Below, piece by piece: positions 7,309 through 13,766 of a stretch of DNA of 25,255 nucleotides. The stretch spans positions 1-25,255 of the forward strand of contig CALIDR010000309.1 of the NCBI GenBank assembly GCA_938022295.1, given 5' to 3'. Below the pieces are notes generated by a model, which saw only the letters and a program-made list of their open reading frames with translations, did no database searches and was not told the origin of the DNA. Source of the DNA: an uncultured Burkholderiaceae bacterium (lineage in GTDB: Bacteria; Pseudomonadota; Gammaproteobacteria; Burkholderiales; Burkholderiaceae_C). How positions within the stretch are numbered: position 1 is the first letter of the stretch; each line of letters begins with the position of its first letter. Position numbers and translations under genes: made by a program.

Positions 7309-8315
7309 CAGGGCCGGCGCAGCAGCCGCGCGGCGTCAAGCGCGAAGTAGGTCAGCACGCCGTCGGCGCCGGCGCGCTTGAACGCGAGGAGCGACTCCAT
7401 CATCACCGCGTCGTGGTCGAGCCAGCCGTTGGCGGCGGCCGCCTTGAGCATGCTGTACTCGCCGCTGACCTGGTACGCGAAGGTCGGCATGCGGAACGCG
7501 TCCTTCACGCGGCGCACGATGTCCAGGTACGGCAGGCCGGGCTTGACCATCACCATGTCGGCGCCCTCGGCGATGTCGAGCGCGACCTCGCGCAGCGCCT
7601 CGTCGGTGTTGCCGGGGTCCATCTGGTAGACCTTCTTGTCGCTCCTGCCGAGGTTGCCCTTGCTGCCCACGGCGTCGCGGAACGGCCCGTAGAACGCGCT
7701 GGCGTACTTCGCGCTGTAGGCCATGATGCGCGTGTGGATCAGGCCCGCGCCTTCGAGCGCCTGGCGGATCGCGCCGATGCGCCCGTCCATCATGTCGCTC
7801 GGCGCCACGATGTCGACGCCCGCCTGCGCCTGCACCTTCGCCTGCTGCGTCAGCACGGCCACCGTCTCGTCGTTGAGGATGTAGCCGCTGTCGTCGATCA
7901 GCCCGTCCTGGCCGTGCGGCGTGAACGGGTCGAGCGCGACGTCGGTCAGCAGGTTCAGCTCCGGGAAGCGCGCCTTCAGCGCCGCCACCGCACGCGGCAC
8001 GAGGCCGTCGGGGTTCAGCGCCTCGCGCCCGTCGGGCGTCTTCAGCGCGAGGTCGATGACCGGAAACAGCGCCATCACCGGCACGCCGAGCGCGAGGCAC
8101 TGCTCGGCCACCGCGAACAGCCGGTCGACGCTTTGCCGCTGCACGCCCGGCATGCTCGGCACGTCTTCGCTGCGGTCCGTGCCGTCGAGCACGAACACCG
8201 GCAGGATCAGGTCGTCGGGCGCGAGGCGGTGCTCGCGCACCAGGGCGCGGATCGCCGCGTCGCGGCGCAGGCGCCGCGGGCGGCTGGCGGGGTAGGGCGG
8301 CAGGGGCGTGTGCAC
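7308..8315 (-). CDS. hemB: Delta-aminolevulinic acid dehydratase (porphobilinogen synthase)
   Basis: HemB condenses two 5-aminolevulinate molecules to porphobilinogen, the second step of tetrapyrrole synthesis from ALA. The product is about 335 residues. The two Schiff-base lysines are present, K203 (YSAKYASAFYGPFRDA) and K258 (MVMVKPGLPY). The metal site reads DVALDPFTPHGQDG, with Asp where zinc enzymes carry Cys, so this is the Mg-dependent class. GTG 8315 was chosen because a GAGG sequence lies 7-8 nt upstream and the protein then has family length; upstream in-frame sequence is compositionally unlike HemB. The gene heads the overlapping hemB-corA-eamA unit and is divergent from hemJ. Confidence 0.95.
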   Translation of the reverse strand: MHTPLPPYPASRPRRLRRDAAIRALVREHRLAPDDLILPVFVLDGTDRSEDVPSMPGVQRQSVDRLFAVAEQCLALGVPVMALFPVIDLALKTPDGREALNPDGLVPRAVAALKARFPELNLLTDVALDPFTPHGQDGLIDDSGYILNDETVAVLTQQAKVQAQAGVDIVAPSDMMDGRIGAIRQALEGAGLIHTRIMAYSAKYASAFYGPFRDAVGSKGNLGRSDKKVYQMDPGNTDEALREVALDIAEGADMVMVKPGLPYLDIVRRVKDAFRMPTFAYQVSGEYSMLKAAAANGWLDHDAVMMESLLAFKRAGADGVLTYFALDAARLLRRP

Positions 8316-8426
8316 GGGCGACCTCGGCGATCGGTGACAGGGCCGACGACCCCACGGCGTGCACAGGCGTCGCACGGGGACCCGGCGGCAACCGTTGGGG
8401 TCAGCGTTTGCCCGGTGCCGGCGAGC

Positions 8427-8455
8427 GCTCACGCCGGCCCCGGGGCTGCTAGACT
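8427..8455 (+). promoter_or_regulatory. Candidate promoter for the small RNA
   Basis: A -10-like TAGACT lies at 8450-8455. The segment 17 bp upstream (8427-8432, GCTCAC) is only a weak -35. If used, transcription would begin near 8462 and run into the strong terminator at 8545-8572. There is no coding start in between with a ribosome binding site. Confidence 0.3.
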
Positions 8456-8461
8456 CGGCGG

Positions 8462-8572
8462 CGAATGATAGCCGCGAGGCCGTCATTCCCTGCTTTTCCT
8501 CCCTGAGCAGGAGCCTTGACGTGACACAGCGAAAAGGCTTTGCGGCCCCGGTCTCGCGACCGGGGCTTTTTT
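8462..8572 (+). ncRNA. Candidate small regulatory RNA with C-rich loop
   Basis: The 311-bp gap between hemB (minus) and hemJ (plus) contains a plus-strand structured stretch that ends in an intrinsic terminator but has no gene. Three hairpins follow one another. Hairpin 1 is CCTGCT (8489-8494) with AGCAGG (8506-8511), presenting an 11-nt loop TTTCCTCCCTG. Hairpin 2 is AGCCTT (8512-8517) with AAGGCT (8534-8539). Hairpin 3 is the 9-bp terminator. The loop is complementary to Shine-Dalgarno sequences (GGGAGGAAA), a hallmark of base-pairing sRNAs such as the CCUCC-loop RNAs of alphaproteobacteria. The 5' end is a guess from the -10-like TAGACT. An alternative is a terminator for antisense transcription into hemB, but hairpins 1 and 2 argue for a discrete RNA. 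Confidence 0.5.
8545..8572 (+). terminator. Strong intrinsic terminator ahead of hemJ
   Basis: A perfect 9-bp GC-rich stem GCCCCGGTC (8545-8553) and GACCGGGGC (8558-8566) with a TCGC loop is followed by six T residues (8567-8572). It works on the plus strand. There is no coding gene upstream on that strand, so it most likely ends the candidate small RNA. Confidence 0.85.
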
Positions 8573-8614
8573 CATCGCCGCGGCCCGCGCCGCGGACGGC
8601 GCCAACCGGCCCCG

Positions 8615-8620
8615 GATAAT
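8615..8620 (+). promoter_or_regulatory. Candidate hemJ -10 element very close to the start codon
   Basis: GATAAT at 8615-8620 is followed by six bases and then the hemJ ATG (8627). Transcription would start at or next to the start codon and give a leaderless mRNA. No Shine-Dalgarno sequence is visible, which fits. The -35 region (around 8592-8597) is weak. Confidence 0.35.
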
Positions 8621-8626
8621 GCGGCG

Positions 8627-9067
8627 ATGAGCTCGGGGTACCTCTGGGTCAAGGCGTTCCACATCGTGTTCGTCGCGAGCTGGTTCGCGGCGCTGTTCTA
8701 CCTGCCGCGGCTGTACGTGAACCTGGCGATGGTGCCCGGCGACAGCCACGCCGAGCGCGAGCGGCTGCTGCTGATGTCGCGCAAGCTGTACCGCTTCGGC
8801 AGCCTGCTGATGGTGCCGGCGCTCGTGCTCGGCCTCGTGCTTTGGCTGTACTACGGCGTGGGGCTGGGCGTCGACCAGGGCTGGATGCACGCCAAGATGC
8901 TCGGCGTCGTCGCCGTGCTGGCGTACCACCACTGGTGCTGGCGGCTGCTGCGCGACTTCGAGCTCGGCGCCAACCGCCGCAGCGACCGGTGGTTCCGCGT
9001 CTTCAACGAGATCACGGTGCTGCTGTTCATCGCCATCGTCGTGCTGGTCGTCGTCAAGCCGTTCTGA
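8627..9067 (+). CDS. hemJ: HemJ-type protoporphyrinogen IX oxidase (CopD/UPF0093 family)
   Basis: HemJ is the membrane haem b enzyme that oxidises protoporphyrinogen IX to protoporphyrin IX, the penultimate haem step, in bacteria lacking HemG and HemY. The 146-residue protein has four hydrophobic helices. The signature KAFHIVFVASWFAALFYLPR near residues 9-28 contains the conserved His12, and the third helix has H88 and K90 (WMHAKMLGV); a His and a Lys at matching places are required in characterised HemJ. The start was set at ATG 8627 because upstream in-frame codons are Arg-rich and unlike the family. The gene is divergent from hemB, so two haem genes share the intergenic region. Many annotations call this family CopD-like; the haem role is from family knowledge. 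Confidence 0.85.
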   Translation: MSSGYLWVKAFHIVFVASWFAALFYLPRLYVNLAMVPGDSHAERERLLLMSRKLYRFGSLLMVPALVLGLVLWLYYGVGLGVDQGWMHAKMLGVVAVLAYHHWCWRLLRDFELGANRRSDRWFRVFNEITVLLFIAIVVLVVVKPF

Positions 9068-9256
9068 GCCCAGATCCGGCAGCCGGCCGCTCGACTCCGC
9101 ATGCAACCTGCTCTCATGCTTGCTCTTTTCGCCCACGCGGACGGTCACCTCTCGGGTGACGACGCCGCGCACCCGATCGAGCCGCCCTCGGTCACGCTGG
9201 CGGCGTGGCGAGCCCTGCGGGCCGCGGCGGGCGCGGTCGCCCGCCCGCTCGCCAAA

Positions 9257-9283
9257 CGAGAACCGTCCACCGGACGGTTCTCG
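9257..9283. repeat. Palindrome A, 12-bp stem with 3-nt loop
   Basis: CGAGAACCGTCC (9257-9268) pairs perfectly with GGACGGTTCTCG (9272-9283) around ACC. Its inner eight pairs match palindrome B (9375-9402) except the outermost of those eight. No T-tract follows on either strand. Confidence 0.75.
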
Positions 9284-9374
9284 TCCGGGCTCGCCCTCGC
9301 GATTGCGCACGCCATCGCTGCGGTTCGGCCCTGCAGTCCGCGCCGGGGCGGGGACGCCCCGGCCCCTCGCCAGG

Positions 9375-9402
9375 CGCGCACCGTCCGCAGGGACGGTGCG
9401 CG
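9375..9402. repeat. Palindrome B, 12-bp stem with 4-nt loop
   Basis: CGCGCACCGTCC (9375-9386) pairs perfectly with GGACGGTGCGCG (9391-9402) around GCAG. The core ACCGTCC/GGACGGT is the same as in palindrome A 118 bp upstream, while the outer pairs differ but still complement each other. That is the pattern expected when a structure, not just a sequence, is conserved. Confidence 0.75.
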
Positions 9403-9486
9403 TGACGGCTCGGCCTTGCCAGCGCGCCCGATGACGGCCCGCTCGGGCGCGTCCAACTGCCGGACCTAGGCTGAGAGGCCTTTGCG

Positions 9487-10596
9487 ATGGCGCGCGAGCG
9501 CAGCTCGGCGACCTGGCTCGCCCTCGCCTACGCGGCGCTGATCGCCTACGCGAGCCTGTACCCGGCGCAGGTCTGGCGCGTGCCGGCCGGCGGCCCGTCG
9601 GCGTGGCTGCGGCTGCCGTGGCCGGCGTGGTTCCCGACCTTCGACATCGTCTCCAACCTGCTCGGCTACCTGCCGCTCGGCGCGCTGGTCTACGTCGCCG
9701 TCGCGCGCGGCGGCGGCGGCCGCGCGGCGGCGCTCGGCACCGCGGTGGCGCTGTCGGCCGCGCTGTCGTACGGCCTCGAGGTGCTGCAGCAGTGGCAGCC
9801 GGTGCGCGTGCCGTCGCTGCTGGACTTCACGCTCAACACGGCCGGCGCGCTCGCCGGGGCGCTGCTCGGGATGGTCGTGCACGCGCTCGGCGGGCTCGAG
9901 CGCTGGCAGGCGCTGCGCGACCGCATCTTCGTGCGCCGCAGCGCGGCGGCGCTGGCGCTGCTGCTGCTGTGGCCGGTGGGACTGCTGTTCCCGCCGCCGG
10001 TGCCGCTCGGCCTCGGCCAGGTCTGGGACGAGGCGCGCGCGCTGCTGGCGGCGGCGTTCGCCGGCACGCCGTGGGCGGCCGCCGTCGCGCCGTTCGTCGC
10101 CCCGGCGGCCGCCGGGGCGCCGCTGAGCCAGCTCGGCGAGGCGTTCGCGATCGCGCTCGGTCTGCTCGCGCCGGTGATGGTCGGCTTCGCGGTCGCCCAC
10201 GCCGGCTGGGGGCGGCTCGTGCTCGCGCTCGGTGCGGTGGCGCTCGCGATCGGTGCCACGACGCTGTCGACCGCGTTGAACTTCGGACCCGACAACGCGC
10301 TGGCGTGGTGGACGGCGGCCACTGCCGCGGGACTGGCCGGCGGGCTGCTCGCGGCGCTGGGGTGTCTGCCGCTGCCGCGGCGCGTGGCCGCGGGCGTCGG
10401 GCTCATCGTGCTGACGGCACTGGTGGTGGTCGTCGCCTCGGCGCCGTCGGACCCGTATCACGCGCAGAGCCTGCAGGCCTGGCAGCAGGGACGGTTCATC
10501 CGCTTCCACGGTCTCGCGCAATGGGTCGGGTGGCTGTGGCCTTACGCGGCGATGGCGTGGCTGCTGTCGCGGCTGGCGCGGCCCGATGCCGCGTGA
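9487..10596 (+). CDS. VanZ-like multi-spanning membrane protein
   Basis: A 369-residue hydrophobic protein. The first 140 residues match the VanZ-like domain: SLYP near 28-31, then FDIVSNLLGYLPLGALVY and SYGLEVLQQWQPVRVPSLLD, which ends in the typical LDFTLNTAGALAGALLG segment. About six more helices follow, so the protein is longer than simple VanZ. VanZ itself gives low-level teicoplanin resistance, but most family members have no known function, and resistance should not be inferred here. A GAGAGG sequence 8 nt before ATG 9487 supports the start. The gene precedes the ferredoxin gene by 22 nt and may be co-transcribed with it. Confidence 0.82.
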   Translation: MARERSSATWLALAYAALIAYASLYPAQVWRVPAGGPSAWLRLPWPAWFPTFDIVSNLLGYLPLGALVYVAVARGGGGRAAALGTAVALSAALSYGLEVLQQWQPVRVPSLLDFTLNTAGALAGALLGMVVHALGGLERWQALRDRIFVRRSAAALALLLLWPVGLLFPPPVPLGLGQVWDEARALLAAAFAGTPWAAAVAPFVAPAAAGAPLSQLGEAFAIALGLLAPVMVGFAVAHAGWGRLVLALGAVALAIGATTLSTALNFGPDNALAWWTAATAAGLAGGLLAALGCLPLPRRVAAGVGLIVLTALVVVVASAPSDPYHAQSLQAWQQGRFIRFHGLAQWVGWLWPYAAMAWLLSRLARPDAA

Positions 10597-10605
10597 GGCG
10601 GTCCC

Positions 10606-10611
10606 TACAAT
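10606..10611 (+). promoter_or_regulatory. Candidate -10 element at the ferredoxin gene start
   Basis: TACAAT at 10606-10611 lies seven bases before ATG 10619. This placement repeats that of the hemJ -10 element and suggests a leaderless or near-leaderless transcript. The -35 region is poor. An alternative ATG at 10610 overlaps the element itself. Confidence 0.3.
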
Positions 10612-10618
10612 GCCGGCG

Positions 10619-10945
10619 ATGAGCTACTACGAGCGCCACGTCTTCTTCTGCCTGAACCAGCGCGACAACGGCGAGGCCTGCTGCGCGCAGCACGACGCGA
10701 TGGCGGCCTTCGAGCACTGCAAGGCGCGGGTCAAGGCCGCGGGCCTGGCGGGCCCGGGGAAGGTGCGCGTCAACAAGGCCGGCTGCCTCGACCGCTGCGC
10801 CGGCGGCCCGGTGGCCGTCGTCTACCCCGAGGCGGTGTGGTACGGCTACGTCGACCGCAGCGACATCGACGAGATCGTCGAAGCGCACCTGAAGGAAGGG
10901 CGCATCGTCGAGCGCCTGCGGCTGCCGCCCGACGTCGGGCGCTGA
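10619..10945 (+). CDS. Thioredoxin-like [2Fe-2S] ferredoxin
   Basis: A 108-residue protein with the start MSYYERHVFFCLNQR, typical of thioredoxin-fold 2Fe-2S ferredoxins. Likely cluster ligands are C11, C21 or C22, C56 and C60 (AGCLDRC), the C-x10-C...C-x3-C spacing of the family; C34 is extra. Such proteins act as small electron carriers, and this stand-alone type has no firmly assigned partner. Start ATG 10619 matches homologues; ATG 10610, with GAGGCGG about 9 nt upstream, would add three residues and cannot be excluded. The gene lies 11 nt before the hydrolase gene and probably forms a unit with it. Confidence 0.88.
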   Translation: MSYYERHVFFCLNQRDNGEACCAQHDAMAAFEHCKARVKAAGLAGPGKVRVNKAGCLDRCAGGPVAVVYPEAVWYGYVDRSDIDEIVEAHLKEGRIVERLRLPPDVGR

Positions 10946-10956
10946 GCGGCGACGGC

Positions 10957-11568
10957 GTGAGTGAGTCGACCCAGCCGCTGGCGCTGGCCGGCCCCGCGGG
11001 CACGATCGAGGCGGTGGCCGAAGCGCCGCACGGCGATGCGCCGCGCGGCGTCGCCGTGCTGTGCCACCCGCACCCGCTGCACGGCGGCACGATGGACAAC
11101 AAGGTCGTGCAGACGCTGGCGCGCGCGCTGCGCCAGGTCGGCTGGCGCACGGTGCGTTTCAACTTCCGCGGCGTCGGCGGCTCGGCGGGCCACTGGGACG
11201 ACGGGCGCGGCGAGGTCGACGACGCGCTGGCGGTGATCGCCGCCGTGCGCGACGCGGCGCTGCCGCTCGTGCTCGGCGGCTTCTCGTTCGGCGGCTACGT
11301 GGCCTCGCGCGCCGCGGCGCGGCTGCAGCCGCCGGCGCACCGGCTCGTGCTCGTGGCGCCGGCCACGGGGAACTTCGACGTCGCGCCGGTGCCCGAAGAC
11401 ACGCTCGTGATCCACGGCGAGGCCGACGACGTGGTGCCGCTGGCCGCCACGCTCGACTGGGCGCGTCCGCAGGCGCTGCCGATCGTCGTCGTGCCCGGCG
11501 TGGGTCATTTCTTCCACGGTCGTCTGCCGCTGCTCAAGTCGCTCGTCGTGCGATCGTTCGCCGCCTGA
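10957..11568 (+). CDS. Alpha/beta-hydrolase (small CoA-independent, DLH-like)
   Basis: A 203-residue alpha/beta-hydrolase. The oxyanion segment HPHPLHGGTMDNKVV is followed by FNFRGVGGSAG. The nucleophile elbow is GFSFGG. The acid lies in IHGEADDVVP and the catalytic His in PGVGHFFHG, completing the Ser-Asp-His triad. The substrate is unknown; these small hydrolases are often esterases. GTG 10957 begins MSESTQPLALAGPAG, a normal start for the family; the binding site before it is weak. It is probably co-transcribed with the ferredoxin gene just upstream. The 64-bp gap to the carboxypeptidase gene holds no obvious terminator. Confidence 0.87.
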   Translation: MSESTQPLALAGPAGTIEAVAEAPHGDAPRGVAVLCHPHPLHGGTMDNKVVQTLARALRQVGWRTVRFNFRGVGGSAGHWDDGRGEVDDALAVIAAVRDAALPLVLGGFSFGGYVASRAAARLQPPAHRLVLVAPATGNFDVAPVPEDTLVIHGEADDVVPLAATLDWARPQALPIVVVPGVGHFFHGRLPLLKSLVVRSFAA

Positions 11569-11632
11569 CCGCCGTCTTCCTGCCCGGCGGGCCCGTGCCG
11601 GTCCGGCGGGCCTCCACCGCACCTGTCTCCCG

Positions 11633-12829
11633 ATGCCTTTCGATTCCCTGATGAACCGTCTCCTGTCCTTCGTCTTCGCGCTCGTGCTGGGCGCCGCGGT
11701 GCCCGCCGGCGCGCAACCGCTGCCCGCCCCCGAGATCGCGGCGCGCCACTACGTGCTGCTCGACCTGACCACCGGCCAGACGCTCGCCGAGCGCGACGCC
11801 GACGCGCCCGCCGACCCGGCCTCGCTGACCAAGCTGATGACCGCCTACGTCGTCTTCGGCGCGCTGCGCGACAAGCGCCTGTCGCTCGAGCAGACGCTGC
11901 CGGTCAGCCAGCGCGCATGGGACGAGCGCAAGGGCGACCCGTCGCTGATGTTCATCAACCCGACGATGACGCCCAAGGTCGACGAACTGCTGCACGGGAT
12001 GATCGTGCAGTCGGGCAACGACGCCTCGGTCGCGCTGGCCGAGGGGGTGGCCGGCTCGGTCGAGAACTTCGTCGCGATGATGAACCGCCAGGCGCAGGCC
12101 TGGGGCCTGAAGAACACGAACTTCGTCAACGTCACCGGCATGACCGAGCCGGGGCACCGCTCGAGCGCGCGCGACATCGCCGTCATCGCCTCGCGCATCA
12201 TCCAGGACTTCCCCGAGTACTACCGCTACTACTCGATCCGCGAGTACACCTACAACCGCATCCGCCAGGACAACCGCAACCTGCTGCTGCGCCGCGACCC
12301 GAGCGTGGACGGCATGAAGACGGGCTACACCGCCGCCGCCGGCTACTGCCTGGTCGCCAGCGCCGTGCGCGAGTTCCCGAACCTCGGCGCCGGCGGCAAC
12401 ACGCCCGGCCCGCGGCGGCTGCTCAGCGTCGTGATGGGCACCGACTCGCGCGAGGCGCGGGCCAACGAGAGCCAGAAGCTGCTGAACTGGGGCTTCGGCG
12501 CCTTCGACGCGATCAAGCTGTTCGACGGCGGCGCCGCCGTCGTCACCCCCGAGGTCTGGACGGGCGCCCGCGGCCAGGCCCGGCTCGGCCCCGAGCGCGA
12601 CGTCGTGCTCGCGGTGCCGCGCGGCGAGGCGAGCCGGCTGAAGACGCAGGTCGAGCGCACCGACCCGCTCGTCGCGCCGCTCGCCCAGGGCCAGCGCGTG
12701 GGCACGCTCAAGATCGCCACCGCCGCCGGGGCGCCGGTCGGCGAGGTGCCGCTCGTCGTCCTCGAAGCCGTGCCCGAGGCGGGCGTGTTCGGCCGCGCGT
12801 GGGATGCGCTGCGGCTGTGGATCCGGTAA
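11633..12829 (+). CDS. dacA: D-alanyl-D-alanine carboxypeptidase (PBP5/6 family)
   Basis: A penicillin-binding protein that removes the terminal D-Ala from peptidoglycan pentapeptides in the periplasm. The product is 398 residues. A signal peptide ends near PAGAQP (residues 24-29). The three active-site motifs are S64-L-T-K67, S127-G-N129 and K229-T-G231. The C-terminal beta domain and final amphipathic helix (GRAWDALRLWIR) that anchors such proteins to the inner membrane are present. ATG 11651 is an alternative start giving a tighter signal peptide (MNRLLSF); neither has a clear binding site. It sits before a D-amino-acid transaminase gene, fitting a D-alanine and cell-wall role. The choice of dacA over dacC as symbol is not secure. 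Confidence 0.95.
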   Translation: MPFDSLMNRLLSFVFALVLGAAVPAGAQPLPAPEIAARHYVLLDLTTGQTLAERDADAPADPASLTKLMTAYVVFGALRDKRLSLEQTLPVSQRAWDERKGDPSLMFINPTMTPKVDELLHGMIVQSGNDASVALAEGVAGSVENFVAMMNRQAQAWGLKNTNFVNVTGMTEPGHRSSARDIAVIASRIIQDFPEYYRYYSIREYTYNRIRQDNRNLLLRRDPSVDGMKTGYTAAAGYCLVASAVREFPNLGAGGNTPGPRRLLSVVMGTDSREARANESQKLLNWGFGAFDAIKLFDGGAAVVTPEVWTGARGQARLGPERDVVLAVPRGEASRLKTQVERTDPLVAPLAQGQRVGTLKIATAAGAPVGEVPLVVLEAVPEAGVFGRAWDALRLWIR

Positions 12830-12859
12830 GCTGACCAATCGCCGCGCGAAAGACCTGCC

Positions 12860-13747
12860 ATGACCGCCCTGCCCGACCACCTGTGCTTCCTCAACGGCCA
12901 CTACCAGCCCCTGAGCGAGGCCAAGGTCAGCGTGCTCGACCGCGGCTTCATCTTCGGCGACGGTGTCTACGAGGTGATCCCGGTCTACGGCCGGCGGCTG
13001 TTCCGCTTCGCCGAGCACATCGCGCGGCTCGAGCGCAGCCTGGCCAAGGTGCGCATCGCCCCGCCGGCCGGGCGCGGCGAGTGGCTCGAGCGCAGCCGCC
13101 GCCTCGTCGATTCGCTGCACGCGCGCACCGGCGCCGAGGACCAGCTCGTGTACCTGCAGGTCACGCGCGGCGTCGCGCCGCGCGACCACGTGATGCCGCC
13201 CGACATCGAGCCGACCGTGTTCATGATGGCCAGCCCGATGAAGCCGGCCACGCCCGAGCAGCGTCACCACGGCGTGGCGTGCGTGACCGCAGTGGACTTC
13301 CGCTGGGAGAGGGGCGACATCAAGAGCACGAGCCTGCTCGGTGCCGTGCTCGCGCGCCAGATCTCGGCCGACCAGGGCGCGGTCGAGACGATCCTGTTCC
13401 GCGGCGGCTGGCTGACCGAGGCGTCGGCGAGCAACGTCTGGATCGTGCACGAGGGCGCGCTGCTCGGCCCCCCGAAGAGCGAGCACGTGCTCGAGGGCAT
13501 TCGTTATGAGCTGCTGAAGGAGCTGTGCGAGGAGGAGGGCATCGGCTACAACCTGCGCCCGATCAGCGAGGCCGACGTGCGCGCCGCCGACGAGGTGCTG
13601 CTCAGCTCGGCGACGAAGGAAGTGCTGCCGGTGACCCGCATCGACGGCGAGCCGGTCGGCCACGGCGCGCTGCGCGGCAAGCCGGGGCCGGTCTACGCGC
13701 GGCTGTACGAGGCCTACCAGCGCGCCAAGCGCGAGCAGTCGATCTGA
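12860..13747 (+). CDS. dat: D-amino-acid transaminase (class IV aminotransferase)
   Basis: A 295-residue fold-type IV PLP enzyme that interconverts D-amino acids and 2-oxo acids, supplying D-Ala or D-Glu for peptidoglycan or recycling D-Ala. The PLP lysine is K155 in GDIKSTSLLG. The N-terminal SVLDRGFIFGDGVYEVIPVY and the stretch LVYLQVTRGVAPRDH favour the D-amino-acid transaminase subgroup over branched-chain aminotransferase. Related class IV enzymes (IlvE, PabC) are possible but less likely. It follows the carboxypeptidase gene, which releases D-Ala, and precedes the DUF493 gene by 19 nt. Confidence 0.9.
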   Translation: MTALPDHLCFLNGHYQPLSEAKVSVLDRGFIFGDGVYEVIPVYGRRLFRFAEHIARLERSLAKVRIAPPAGRGEWLERSRRLVDSLHARTGAEDQLVYLQVTRGVAPRDHVMPPDIEPTVFMMASPMKPATPEQRHHGVACVTAVDFRWERGDIKSTSLLGAVLARQISADQGAVETILFRGGWLTEASASNVWIVHEGALLGPPKSEHVLEGIRYELLKELCEEEGIGYNLRPISEADVRAADEVLLSSATKEVLPVTRIDGEPVGHGALRGKPGPVYARLYEAYQRAKREQSI

Positions 13748-13766
13748 CGCCCGCGCCGAGGCCCCG

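Larger units (their letters stand above)
9144..9451. repeat. Cluster of six perfect inverted repeats in a gene-free gap
   Basis: The 419 bp between hemJ and the VanZ-like gene hold no convincing gene. Instead there are six inverted repeats with perfect arms: 9144-9149/9155-9160 (6 bp), 9226-9233/9238-9245 (8 bp), 9257-9268/9272-9283 (12 bp), 9342-9350/9355-9363 (9 bp), 9375-9386/9391-9402 (12 bp) and 9423-9431/9443-9451 (9 bp). The two 12-bp ones share the core ACCGTCC...GGACGGT. None is followed by a T-run, so they are not ordinary terminators. They resemble REP-like or other dispersed palindromic elements, but the family is not recognised. Confidence 0.6.

Noticed and set aside
8316..8486. 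N-terminal extension of HemB to 392 residues
   Set aside because: The added residues are Arg/Pro/Ser-rich and unlike HemB; the GTG at 8315 has a suitable GAGG and gives normal length.
8359..8619. Small plus-strand open frame of 86 codons across the candidate sRNA
   Set aside because: It has no binding site, runs through a strong terminator hairpin and ends just before hemJ, so it is unlikely to be translated.
9101..9469. Open frames of about 100-120 codons on both strands in the hemJ-VanZ gap
   Set aside because: All frames are open here because of the base composition, none has a good binding site or recognisable domain, and the region is better explained by the palindrome cluster.
9487..10596. 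VanZ-like gene read as a glycopeptide resistance determinant
   Set aside because: There are no vanH/A/X or vanS/R genes nearby, and VanZ-like domains are widespread in bacteria without such resistance.
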